35,998 nucleotides of DNA from an uncultured Synechococcus sp. (GCA_937911865.1 CALDSK010000291.1:1-35998); one strand, 5' to 3'; positions 16,310 through 24,184 are shown, counted from the first letter of the stretch. The notes: generated by a model from the sequence alone, not told the origin. Program-made: numbers and translations.

Positions 16310-16345
16310 GGTTCGAATGCTGGTTCAGGTGCTGGTTCAGGTGCT
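16310..16345. repeat. Three 12-bp tandem repeats in spacer
   Basis: GGTTCGAATGCT is followed by two exact GGTTCAGGTGCT units. The repeat sits between the second methyltransferase and the glutamate-receptor-like channel gene. It encodes nothing I recognise. Confidence 0.75.
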
Positions 16346-16388
16346 GGACAACGCCTGTCATTCTTTCATTTTTTAGCTTTCATTTTTT

Positions 16389-17687
16389 ATGTACCACAGC
16401 CTTAAAAAAAATAACCTTAAAAAAAATAGCGATCGCATAAAACCTCGCCATCGATTCTTAAGAAGAAAATACGCGATCGCGCTGCCGTTGTTCTGTATTT
16501 CACTCGTATCTCCGCTGGCGCTTCCACTTCCAATTCCACTTTTGGAGTCTTCAGCATTTGCCCAATCGACTGAACCGGCGACGCCATCTAACGAGCAGCC
16601 TACTGAACCGCCGATTGAACAGACCACTGACGCATCCTCACCAGAGCAATCACCAGAGCAATCGCCAGAGCAGCCGGCTGAAGCGTCCGCCCCCGACCGG
16701 ATGACGGTGGGCGTGAGCCACCTGCCGCCTTTTGCGATCGCCACTCAAACGGAAAGCGGCAAGGACTGGGACGGTATTGGCGTTCATCTGTGGCGCGAAG
16801 TCGCTGAAGAACTCGATATTCAATACGAATGGCAAGAAATAGATCCCGCAGAGGCCGTTCAGCAGGTAGAAGCTGGCACCATAGATATCGCGATTACTGC
16901 GGCTGCCACCGCTCCGGATGAGCAGGCCGTAGACTTTACGCAGAGCTACTACGTCTCTTCGGCGGGCATTGCTCAAATTGGCCATCGCAGTATTCTCGAC
17001 AATGTAAAAGCGTTACTCTCACCTCGATTTCTATGGACCATAGGATGGCTGTCACTGCTGTTGATGCTCGTCGGCGTGATCGTTTGGCTATTAGAGCGAA
17101 CTGCTGATCAAGAGAGCTTTTCAAAGGGATTTGTCGGTGGGCTTTGGGATAGCTTTTGGTGGTCTGCGGTGACGATGACCAGCCTGGGCTACGGCGACAA
17201 AGTTCCCACTACCTTCTGGGGGCGCCTAGTCGCGCTATTTTGGATGATTGTAGCCATGGGCGTGGCGGCTACCTTGACGGCCTCTATTACCTCTGTGTTC
17301 GCCGCCGAAGAAGACGGGCAGCTAACACAGGTAGTCGCCCTTAGAGACCTCAAAGTGGGCAGCGTGGAAGGCTCCAATGCCGCGCGGGTGCTAGAAGAGC
17401 AGTCAATTTCCTTTCAGTCAGTACAGACGCCTGAAGCCGGACTTCAGGCGATTTCAGACGGTACGCTAGATGCCTTTGTCGATGATGCGTCTCTGCTGCG
17501 CTACATCAATAAAAACAGCTTTCAACGTCGATTGACCATCGAAGCGACCGGGCAGCAGGCCAGACGCTATGCGTTTGCCTTACCCGAAGAGTCTGACCAG
17601 CTAGAGCCGATCAACGCGCAGGTCATTCAAGAACAAAACGATTCTGACTGGCAGCCGCTGCTCAATCGGTTTTTGCCGGATAGTTAA
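16389..17687 (+). CDS. GluR0-like ligand-gated ion channel (periplasmic-binding domain plus K+ channel pore)
   Basis: A 432-residue prokaryotic ionotropic glutamate receptor homologue. After a Lys/Arg-rich start and a hydrophobic signal-like segment (28-58, ending in SAFAQS) comes a Pro/Glu/Gln linker with SPEQ repeats (84-95). The ligand-binding S1 lobe spans about 103-198 (RMTVGVSHLPPFAI, WDGIGVHLWREVAEEL). TM1 lies at about 214-235, the pore loop has a K+-type selectivity filter SLGYGD (265-270), and TM2 at about 277-302. The S2 lobe follows (312-425: VGSVEGSNAARVLE, DAFVDDASLLRYI). The architecture matches Synechocystis GluR0. The ligand is probably an amino acid, unproven here. ATG 16389 is the start. 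Confidence 0.9.
   Translation: MYHSLKKNNLKKNSDRIKPRHRFLRRKYAIALPLFCISLVSPLALPLPIPLLESSAFAQSTEPATPSNEQPTEPPIEQTTDASSPEQSPEQSPEQPAEASAPDRMTVGVSHLPPFAIATQTESGKDWDGIGVHLWREVAEELDIQYEWQEIDPAEAVQQVEAGTIDIAITAAATAPDEQAVDFTQSYYVSSAGIAQIGHRSILDNVKALLSPRFLWTIGWLSLLLMLVGVIVWLLERTADQESFSKGFVGGLWDSFWWSAVTMTSLGYGDKVPTTFWGRLVALFWMIVAMGVAATLTASITSVFAAEEDGQLTQVVALRDLKVGSVEGSNAARVLEEQSISFQSVQTPEAGLQAISDGTLDAFVDDASLLRYINKNSFQRRLTIEATGQQARRYAFALPEESDQLEPINAQVIQEQNDSDWQPLLNRFLPDS
16639..16676 (+). repeat. Short coding repeats (SPEQ units) in the channel linker
   Basis: Three 12-bp units of the type TCACCAGAGCAA encode SPEQSPEQSPEQ between the signal region and the ligand-binding domain. They are in frame, so copy-number change would alter only the linker length. 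Confidence 0.7.
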
Positions 17688-17735
17688 TCGCATGGCTTAA
17701 TTGCATGGCTTAATCGCATGGCTTAATCGTATGGC
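17684..17735. repeat. Four 13-bp tandem repeats
   Basis: Four consecutive units of TTAATCGCATGGC (one or no differences each) begin at the stop codon of the channel gene and fill most of the gap between it and the convergent gene ending at 17750. No stable hairpin is obvious. Confidence 0.85.
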
Positions 17736-17749
17736 TGGCAATAGGCTCG

Positions 17750-20125
17750 CTAAGATTCATTGCCCCAGCCAAGTCTACGAGGTGACGTGCTGGCATCGCT
17801 TTTGGGATGCAATACCAGCCAGCGAGAAGGCGTTGGCTGAGGCACCTCGTCGCTAATTCGCTGTCGAATGGGTTGCACTGGCTGTCCGGTCAATCGAGAT
17901 AAGGTCTGTGCTTCTCTTTCAAAGCGCTCTGTCAGCGCCCGGTTGTAGGCTTCTCCTCGTTCCGCCGCGCTTGCTTGCCGTTCGCTGATCGCTTCGCCAC
18001 TGGGCGCTTCTAGCCGCAGAATCGGTTCTCTGGTAGGGCGATCTTCCTGAAGCCTGGCTGTGCAGTTAATGTTGCCATCGAAGGGATGCCGGGTGACGTA
18101 GCGGCCTTGAAACAGCTGTTGATTACCTGTTGCCTGAAATATCAGGTCTTCTGGAAACTTGTCGCGGCTGTAGCGTACGTGCAGTCGGGTAATAAAAGCG
18201 CCGTTTCTTTTCTGCGTCGTTGTCGCACGATTGGGCGTATCAGCGTTTACCCAAAATGCGCCTGCAGCCCGTAGCTCCTCAGCCGTTAGAGGCGTTGCCG
18301 AACACGGATCGCAGTTGCGACTGTCCCACGCATATTCCAAGAAAGCAACCTCTTTGCCTTCTGTTTCATAACGGCGCTGAAACATTTGTGGATAAAACGA
18401 TCCAAACTCTTTTTGGACAAACAGCGGTAGCTCTTCATCGTTTGTAATATTGACTGTACGGTAGTTGGTTAGCTCAGCGCGTCCGTTTGGTGAGAGCAAG
18501 TACACGACCAGGTCTTGCGCTGCGTCGGCATTCAGCATCCCTAGCCGAATAGGCAGCATATAGCGCGGTGAATCGTACGCTATCTGCAAGGGACGCAGCT
18601 GCTGAAACTCGCTTTCGTCGAATTCTTCTAAGTTTACTTTCGCGACAAAGAACTTCATGTCTTGCCGAATGTAGGGGGCTAAAACAGCGCTAGCGCCCTC
18701 GGGCAAGCGATAGTCGTTTTGCCGTAGCCAGGTTTCAAGGCCATCTGACTCCTGCGCACTCAAGATTAGAATGTCGTATTCGCCGACAGAAAACTGTTCT
18801 TCAACCGTAACGCCCAGGTCACTCGTCGCAGCTGGAGACGGTGTTAACATCTCCTCGCGAGCCCTCGAAGACAGCTGTCGTTCCATTCGGTAAGCTTGCA
18901 TTACCTGGCAAGGATCGCTGTCAAAATACTCCACCATACGAGGTGCACTAAAGTCGTCTAACCGCTTTAGTACCGCTGGTTCGGCCACAGAGACCTGCGC
19001 TTGCTGAATGACGGTAGGCACAGGCACGACCATGGCAAAGTCAGAGACGCTGCCTTGAAAGTCATTGGCCATGGTGAGAACAGTACGGTTGCCGTCGCGG
19101 GCGATCGCAACTTCAGACGCCCGGTTGTACAAATCGGTATCTGCCTTAGCAACATAGAAACCGCAAAAGGCCTGTGCTGGCTGCGTAAACGAAAAGAAGA
19201 AGAGAACCAGCAGGCTACTGACGACCATGCCTGCTTTCGGTCGCCAATCCTGACGTTGCCACACCTGACGCCATTCAAATCTTGGTGCGGCCCAAGCCCT
19301 GTCGAGCACGATAGTGAGGGGCGCGAGTAAAAACAACGCCCAGAAGGGGGCGGTGGTCAGGTAGAACGTGTTGCGTAGCGTGAAGGTGAGAAGTGTGATC
19401 GCCCCTGCCCACACCAGTCTAGCTGGCCGCGCATTGGGTATCGATCTGGGGTCGGTTACCATAAACAGCGCAAACAGCAGCAGCGAACCGCTCATCATTC
19501 GATGGGCCCATACGTCCCAGGTCCAGCCCAGGTAAAAATTACGCAGCGCTTCCATCAGCGCGTAGCTGCCTAAAAACATGCCTGTGGTATCCCAGCGCCC
19601 TACGCGCTTGAGCACCAGGCCGCCTGCCCCCAAAAAGATAAACCCGTACCACATATCTTCGCCCCACTGCCCCGGCGAAATCCAGGCGTCCTGAGTGAGT
19701 GCGATCGCCGCGACAATGCCAAAGTTAGCTGGATTAAAGAAGTGCTTTTCTTGGGTTTTGAAGAGGAATTTGCTCGCGATCGCAGCTCCCGCAGCTAGCC
19801 CCATCGTCCATAGATGATCGGTGCGCAGCAGCAGACTTAGGCCCAATGCGGTAATCAAAGGACTGCGCCAGTTCACTGCGGGCCATTCAAACTGCGTGCA
19901 ATACCCCGTCCAACGACCCAAGATGGCGCCTGCATATCCGCTCGCCACCGACAGCAAAAACTGCACGCTGAGAGCTGACACCACGGCCACACCCACCATT
20001 TCAGGTCGCAGCGTCCAGTCACGCATCGCCACGCCCAGACCTAAAAATAAGGTCAAAAAGACAATCTGATAATCTCTGGCATCTTTTAATATCAGTTCTT
20101 TTAGCACCAATTCTTTTAACACCAA
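17750..20125 (-). CDS. Fusion of an RnfD/NqrB-like membrane domain and a DUF2330 domain
   Basis: A 791-residue protein. Residues 15-280 are a polytopic membrane domain of the NQR2/RnfD family (UnbU-like; HFFNPANFGIVAAIAL at 128-143, MVTDPRSIPNARPARLVWAG at 222-241). Residues 299-319 are a signal-like hydrophobic helix ending TQPAQAFCGFYVAKA. From 321 on is a DUF2330 domain, probably periplasmic, with FAMVVPVPTVIQQ and RNCDPCSATPLTAEEL. The RnfD FMN-attachment motif is not evident. Met300 (codon at 19228) sits where a stand-alone DUF2330 protein would start, so the two parts may be a gene fusion or may also be made separately. No ATG opens the frame; TTG 20125 or GTG 20122 are candidates, and the first codons form three 15-bp repeats. 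Function unknown. Confidence 0.75.
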   Translation of the reverse strand: MVLKELVLKELILKDARDYQIVFLTLFLGLGVAMRDWTLRPEMVGVAVVSALSVQFLLSVASGYAGAILGRWTGYCTQFEWPAVNWRSPLITALGLSLLLRTDHLWTMGLAAGAAIASKFLFKTQEKHFFNPANFGIVAAIALTQDAWISPGQWGEDMWYGFIFLGAGGLVLKRVGRWDTTGMFLGSYALMEALRNFYLGWTWDVWAHRMMSGSLLLFALFMVTDPRSIPNARPARLVWAGAITLLTFTLRNTFYLTTAPFWALFLLAPLTIVLDRAWAAPRFEWRQVWQRQDWRPKAGMVVSSLLVLFFFSFTQPAQAFCGFYVAKADTDLYNRASEVAIARDGNRTVLTMANDFQGSVSDFAMVVPVPTVIQQAQVSVAEPAVLKRLDDFSAPRMVEYFDSDPCQVMQAYRMERQLSSRAREEMLTPSPAATSDLGVTVEEQFSVGEYDILILSAQESDGLETWLRQNDYRLPEGASAVLAPYIRQDMKFFVAKVNLEEFDESEFQQLRPLQIAYDSPRYMLPIRLGMLNADAAQDLVVYLLSPNGRAELTNYRTVNITNDEELPLFVQKEFGSFYPQMFQRRYETEGKEVAFLEYAWDSRNCDPCSATPLTAEELRAAGAFWVNADTPNRATTTQKRNGAFITRLHVRYSRDKFPEDLIFQATGNQQLFQGRYVTRHPFDGNINCTARLQEDRPTREPILRLEAPSGEAISERQASAAERGEAYNRALTERFEREAQTLSRLTGQPVQPIRQRISDEVPQPTPSRWLVLHPKSDASTSPRRLGWGNES

Positions 20126-20243
20126 TTCTTCTCCACTACAACGCTGCTACAACATTGGAGCCAGTATGGCGGCAGCAGGTAGCTGTATTAGGCGTGGTTA
20201 CAAAATTGGTAACTGGCTTAGAGGCCATCGCTCATGGCGAGCG

Positions 20244-21008
20244 CTATGGGGTGTATTCGTGCTCGTCTTGCACCTCAATCCGATTCCACGACACGTCAGG
20301 CAACCGGCTCGATGCCTCTGAGAGTGCCTGCTCCCAATATTCGCGAATCTTGTGCAAATAAGGATCGTCCTCTGCTAGCTGCACCCGATTGCGAATTTCT
20401 AGCGCATCTGTTTCGTACAGCACCATATCGATAGGCGGTGCCACAGATATGTTGGAGCGCATGGTTGAATCAATTGACAGCAGCGCCGTTTTAGCCACCT
20501 TGTCCAGCGGGGAATCGTAGCTGACCGTTCTATCTAAAATGGGCTTACCGTACTTAGTTTCTCCAATTTGTAAAAACGGGGTTTCGGGCGTCGCCGAAAT
20601 AAAATTGCCCTGACTATACACCAGATACACCCCAGGCGACTCACCTGAGATTTGCCCACCGATCAAAAACGTACTCTGATAGTCAATCCCGTCTTTTTCT
20701 AGCCAGGGACGCTCTTTATCCTGAATCGTGCGCATGACGTTGCCCACATAGCTAGCGACCTGATGCAGAGACGTCAGCTTATGCAAACTGACATCTGCAT
20801 CGGTCGAAATATCTTGCTCTAGCTGATACAGCACCGACTGTGAGGTGGAAAGACTTCCTGCTGTACACAGTATGATCACCCGCTCGCCCGGCACCGAAAA
20901 GTCGAAAAGCTTTTGATAAGACGAAATGTAGTCCACCCCAGCGTTAGTTCGAGAGTCCGCCGCAAGCACCAGTCCTTTTTCTACCGCAATCCCTAAGCAA
21001 TATGTCAT
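20244..21008 (-). CDS. Anbu-type proteasome-like hydrolase
   Basis: An Ntn-hydrolase of the proteasome/HslV superfamily, Anbu (ancestral beta subunit) subgroup, 254 residues. The frame is open from TTG 21029, but ATG 21008 is preferred because it gives MTYCLGIAV, placing Thr2 as the new N-terminal nucleophile after Met removal. The Asp in LAADSRTNAGV and Lys in SSYQKLFDF complete the expected active site. ILCTAGSLSTSQSVLYQLEQ and YGKPILDRTVSYDSPLDKVAK are typical. Anbu forms open helical or ring assemblies of unclear substrate. It commonly clusters with alpha-E, circularly permuted ATP-grasp and transglutaminase genes, which here lie about 12 kb away. Confidence 0.9.
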   Translation of the reverse strand: MTYCLGIAVEKGLVLAADSRTNAGVDYISSYQKLFDFSVPGERVIILCTAGSLSTSQSVLYQLEQDISTDADVSLHKLTSLHQVASYVGNVMRTIQDKERPWLEKDGIDYQSTFLIGGQISGESPGVYLVYSQGNFISATPETPFLQIGETKYGKPILDRTVSYDSPLDKVAKTALLSIDSTMRSNISVAPPIDMVLYETDALEIRNRVQLAEDDPYLHKIREYWEQALSEASSRLPDVSWNRIEVQDEHEYTP

Positions 21009-21314
21009 CCGCTGCGCCCACACGCTCAAAACTGACTTGAGCCTATCAAAGAATCCCTGCCAAGACTTGACTGGGCATACTATGTCTATCCAAAGGCGGA
21101 TGCTTGCAGTCTAAGGCGAGTATATTCACCCCCGATATGTCTGGAACGATGACCGCTCACCTTGAAGATCAAATCATGAATCATAAGGCCAGCAGCCTCA
21201 CATATCTTCAAATTTTCTATACTGTGTATGCCTCTGAAAATCAATAATTTTTAGTAACATGGCAGTATCTGCCCCTGCATTCATCCCTGTCCTTACCTCA
21301 AGCGCTAGAAAGCA

Positions 21315-21686
21315 ATGAAAAATAAGGTTGTCGCTGCCATACTTGCTCTGTTTGCAGGTTCCATAGGCATTCACCGGTTTTACCTGGGAGAATCGGGGGC
21401 CGGGCTGATCTATCTATTTTTCTTTTGGACGGGTATTCCAGCTGTTATTGCCTTTTTTGAATGCATCATTTACCTCACCATGTCAGACAAGGTGTTCGAT
21501 GCTAAGTACAACGGTGGCCTTCCCGCCGCGCCTGTGCAGGTTTCTTTTGGTGCGGCTAGCCGCCCGGCTGAATCGACCAAAGACAAAGCGAATGCTCTGG
21601 GTGAACTGAAAAAGCTCTACGAAGCTGACATTATCACCGCAGAAGAATACGAAGAAAAGCGCCGTAAGATTTTTGACTCTATCTAG
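21315..21686 (+). CDS. TM2 domain protein with C-terminal SHOCT domain
   Basis: A 123-residue membrane protein. Residues 3-58 form a TM2 domain: two hydrophobic helices joined by the conserved GSIGIHRFYLGESGAGL turn, with a FFWTGIP loop. Residues 90-122 form a SHOCT domain (LGELKKLYEADIITAEEYEEKRRK), a short helical domain often found at protein ends in oligomerisation roles. The start is ATG 21315. The stop is 16 bp before the preferred start of the next gene, so the two are probably co-expressed. Function unknown. Confidence 0.88.
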   Translation: MKNKVVAAILALFAGSIGIHRFYLGESGAGLIYLFFFWTGIPAVIAFFECIIYLTMSDKVFDAKYNGGLPAAPVQVSFGAASRPAESTKDKANALGELKKLYEADIITAEEYEEKRRKIFDSI

Positions 21687-21702
21687 CCGTTCTATTTTGG
21701 CC

Positions 21703-22368
21703 ATGTCAAACGCAAAACTTTCTGTCTCGCAAAGCAATCGGATCTCTGATAACGGCTTTTGGCTGTCGTTTGTCCCCGTTTTTGGCGGACTGTCAATCAT
21801 ACGAGAAAGAAGTCGGCTGAGCAATACAAAAGGGGTACAGCTCGGCTGGTGCGTTTTTGCGCTATCGGTCGTTACAGCCATGGGCGGCAGCTTTGGTTTT
21901 GCCTGGATGTTACAGATTGGTCTGGCGATTTGGCTAAGGTTTCAGCAGCCTACCAGGCCCGCTCCGTCAGCGCTGGCTCAGGTCGATTTCAACAGCTGCT
22001 CTAAGCATGAGCTGGTTAGAGTACTCAATCTCCCCATCGTCTATGCTAACGATATTGATTTAATTCGCAGTGAAGGCCACCTGTTTACCCACGCCGAAGA
22101 ACTGACTGAAATTGCGGGTGTGCCTGAAGAGCTGGTGGCTCGCATTACACCTCAGCTCATTTTTTCTTACGATGCGGCAAAAGACGACGATCATACCTGG
22201 CGACAAATTAACTTTTTGACAGCTAGTGAAATGGTCTCGCGTGGTGTGGATGCGATCGCTGCTGAGAAAATCGTTGAAGAAAGAACCCTACGTGGCGACT
22301 ATCGCTCAGCAGTGGAAGTTAAAAGACGCACGGGCATCGCCTTTCGCTCTTATCAAACGCTAGTTTAG
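21703..22368 (+). CDS. Membrane protein with helix-hairpin-helix (ComEA-like) repeats
   Basis: About 221 residues from ATG 21703; the frame is open upstream to 21673, but that start would overlap the TM2 gene. The N-terminal part has two hydrophobic segments (LGWCVFALSVVTAMGGSFGF and AWMLQIGLAIWLRF). After that come helix-hairpin-helix elements: VDFNSCSKHELVRVLNLPIV and LTEIAGVPEELVARITPQL, then a related pair (FLTASEMVSRGVDAIAAEKI). This looks like the ComEA type of non-specific DNA-binding or protein-interaction domain. It has no competence genes beside it. It forms an apparent operon with the TM2-SHOCT gene and the small membrane protein that follows. Confidence 0.75.
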   Translation: MSNAKLSVSQSNRISDNGFWLSFVPVFGGLSIIRERSRLSNTKGVQLGWCVFALSVVTAMGGSFGFAWMLQIGLAIWLRFQQPTRPAPSALAQVDFNSCSKHELVRVLNLPIVYANDIDLIRSEGHLFTHAEELTEIAGVPEELVARITPQLIFSYDAAKDDDHTWRQINFLTASEMVSRGVDAIAAEKIVEERTLRGDYRSAVEVKRRTGIAFRSYQTLV

Positions 22369-22383
22369 AGAACTGAACGTCAG

Positions 22384-22575
22384 ATGAAAAAGAACATTAA
22401 AAAGATTAAAGCGTCTGGCAAACATCTCGTCCTGTTGCTGCTAAGCGTTCTGTTGTTTTCTCAGGTTTCCAATACAAACTTGCCTTATCTCGGTAGAGAG
22501 TATGTCGTGCTGTTCATCATTCAGCTTTACTTTGTTGCGACCTATTTAGTCGTGCCAAAGCTCAGAGGTGAGTAA
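22384..22575 (+). CDS. Small two-helix membrane protein
   Basis: A 63-residue protein with a Lys-rich start and two hydrophobic segments (HLVLLLLSVLLFSQV and YVVLFIIQLYFVATYLVV). It lies 15 bp after the HhH protein and reads in the same direction. No family is recognised. The size, basic leader and position in an apparent operon support it being real. Confidence 0.55.
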   Translation: MKKNIKKIKASGKHLVLLLLSVLLFSQVSNTNLPYLGREYVVLFIIQLYFVATYLVVPKLRGE

Positions 22576-22599
22576 AGCGAATAGGGTTCTATTTTCTTC

Positions 22600-22674
22600 A
22601 GAAGACTAGCAGACAGAAGACTAGCAAAAAGAAGACTGGCAGACAGGAGACTAGCAAAAAGAAGACTGGCGCAA
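22600..22674. repeat. Five 15-bp tandem repeats in spacer upstream of pdxJ
   Basis: Five consecutive units of the type AGAAGACTAGCARAM: 22600-22614, 22615-22629, 22630-22644, 22645-22659, 22660-22674. The last bases alternate GAC/AAA, giving a 30-bp higher-order period. It fills the gap between the small membrane protein and pdxJ and ends 49 bp before the pdxJ start, so it lies in the leader or promoter region. Confidence 0.85.
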
Positions 22675-22723
22675 ATAAGCAAGACAGTGAGAAAATCACT
22701 ACAGAACTTGCCCACAAAAAACT

Positions 22724-23476
22724 ATGACCAATCTCAGCGTGAACCTCAATAAGGTCGCTATGTTGCGTAACGCTCGCCCTTTGACGATTCCGAGCGTCGT
22801 CAAAATGGGCGAAATCAGCATCGCAGCCGGTGCCCACGGGCTAACCGTTCACCCCCGCCCCGACGAGCGACACATTCGCCGCACAGATGTGTACGACCTC
22901 GCTGAGATGCTAAAAAATCATCCGACAATCGAGTACAACATTGAAGGCAACCCGCTAGAGTCTCCTTTTATGGATATTATTCGTGAGGTGAAGCCCGATC
23001 AGTGCACGCTGGTACCCGATGACCCAACGCAGAATACGTCTGACCACGGGTGGAATGTTGTTGCCGATGCGCAGAAGCTAACGCCGATTATTGATGAGCT
23101 AAATTCGCTGGGCTGTCGGGTGAGTTTGTTTATGGACCCAGATATAGAGCAGATTAAGCGAGTGCCTGATTTGAAGTGCGATGGCGCAGCCTCACCTCTG
23201 GTGAATCGCATCGAGCTATATACCGAGCCCTACGCCACAGCCTACCGCGAAGGCAAGGGCGACGAAAGCTTCGAACTCTACAAGGCCGCTGCAGAATGTG
23301 CTCAGTCTGTTGGGTTAGGGGTAAACGGCGGCCATGATTTGAACCTAGACAATTTACCCAAGTTCAAAGAAATTCCCAACCTGCTAGAGGTCTCGATTGG
23401 CCATGCTTTGACCGCCGATGCCCTAGAAATGGGCTATGCCAATGCCGTAAAGGCATACCTGAAAGCACTGGCCTAG
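22724..23476 (+). CDS. pdxJ: Pyridoxine 5'-phosphate synthase
   Basis: PdxJ condenses 3-amino-2-oxopropyl phosphate with 1-deoxy-D-xylulose 5-phosphate to pyridoxine 5'-phosphate in vitamin B6 synthesis, in the cytosol. The 250-residue length is normal for a TIM-barrel PdxJ. Signature segments are LSVNLNKVAMLRNAR at the N-terminus, AGAHGLTVHPRPDERHIR (about 37-54), EYNIEGNP, LVPDDP, ELYTEPYA and GLGVNGGHDLNLDNL. The start is ATG 22724. It appears to be a stand-alone gene with tandem repeats on both sides. Confidence 0.96.
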   Translation: MTNLSVNLNKVAMLRNARPLTIPSVVKMGEISIAAGAHGLTVHPRPDERHIRRTDVYDLAEMLKNHPTIEYNIEGNPLESPFMDIIREVKPDQCTLVPDDPTQNTSDHGWNVVADAQKLTPIIDELNSLGCRVSLFMDPDIEQIKRVPDLKCDGAASPLVNRIELYTEPYATAYREGKGDESFELYKAAAECAQSVGLGVNGGHDLNLDNLPKFKEIPNLLEVSIGHALTADALEMGYANAVKAYLKALA

Positions 23477-23483
23477 ATAATTT

Positions 23484-23555
23484 CTATCTTTGAAGACTCC
23501 TATCTTTGAAGACTCCTATCTTTGAAGACGCCTGTCTTTGAAGACGCCTATCTTT
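23484..23555. repeat. 16-bp tandem repeats after pdxJ
   Basis: Four full units of CTATCTTTGAAGACTC (third and fourth with GC for TC, fourth with CTGT) and a half unit run from 23484 to 23555. They lie between the convergent ends of pdxJ and the Trypco1 gene, and the TAG stop of the latter (23548-23550 on the minus strand) is inside the last unit. The GAAGACT core also occurs in the 22600 repeat. Confidence 0.9.
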
Positions 23556-23976
23556 CCTGTGGTCCTTCCCCCGATCCTTTCTCTGGCCATTTGCACTCTA
23601 CGGTTACCTTCAAGCTGCCTGCTGCCGCCGCTTCAGTGATGTAAGGAATCCCGGCCTTTCCGGTCACGGTGACCCCAAACTCTAGCGTTACCTTCTCTAC
23701 CTGGCCACTGCCCATAGGTGTCACGGGGCCACCTTCAAAGGCGCTCATAATATGGCGAGTGTAGCCTTTGATGGTAGATTGCAGCGAAGCAATGGATTGC
23801 TCGGGCACAACGCCTCTAGTGGCACCGCCTCTGGTAACACCGCCTCTGGTCGGGCCTTTTGGCGTGCGTCCGCCCTCAGCGGGGACGTCCACCACTACTG
23901 GCTCGTCAACATTGCCTTGCGACTGAACATAGATAGTGGTGCCGTCGTCCAAGTTTAGGGGAACAAGCTGAGACAT
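23548..23976 (-). CDS. Trypsin-co-occurring domain 1 (CU044_2847 family) protein
   Basis: A 142-residue protein of the CU044_2847 (Trypco1) type. The N-terminal strand pair MSQLVPLNLDDGTTIYVQS and the C-terminal part (LEFGVTVTGKAGIPYITEAA followed by KVTVECKW) are typical. The middle has an inserted Gly/Thr/Arg stretch with GGVTRGGATRG repeats (about 44-55) and then a helix, SIASLQSTIKGYTRHIMSAF. The family is often linked to trypsin-like proteases in predicted bacterial conflict or signalling systems. No such protease lies nearby here, so it is an orphan. Start ATG 23976. Confidence 0.75.
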   Translation of the reverse strand: MSQLVPLNLDDGTTIYVQSQGNVDEPVVVDVPAEGGRTPKGPTRGGVTRGGATRGVVPEQSIASLQSTIKGYTRHIMSAFEGGPVTPMGSGQVEKVTLEFGVTVTGKAGIPYITEAAAAGSLKVTVECKWPEKGSGEGPQER

Positions 23977-24184
23977 AGGAGTTTAGAAGATAAAGGACTT
24001 TGGTCAGGATACTGGATGTTCTTCTATGATTTGTCTTTTGTTGAAAAATTTAGCGATCGCATCTGTAGAATTGCTTCCTCCCGTTTTCTACAGAGCCAAT
24101 TCGAGAAGCATCACTTTGCTATCCGAGAAATGCATTTTCTGGGTCAATGTTGTAGCTACATCCTGAAAATAAAGAACACAACTC

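Noticed and set aside
16306..16325. GGTTCGAATGC motif considered as a tRNA T-arm
   Set aside because: No acceptor stem, anticodon arm or matching 5' half could be folded around it; it belongs to a 12-bp tandem repeat.
20155..20434. Plus-strand frames over the end of the Anbu gene
   Set aside because: They are shadows of the Anbu coding sequence with Cys/Ser/Arg-rich, non-conserved products.
23484..23555. Regular 16-bp repeats considered as a CRISPR array
   Set aside because: Units are directly adjacent with no variable spacers, and no cas genes are present. The same holds for the 22600-22674 repeats.
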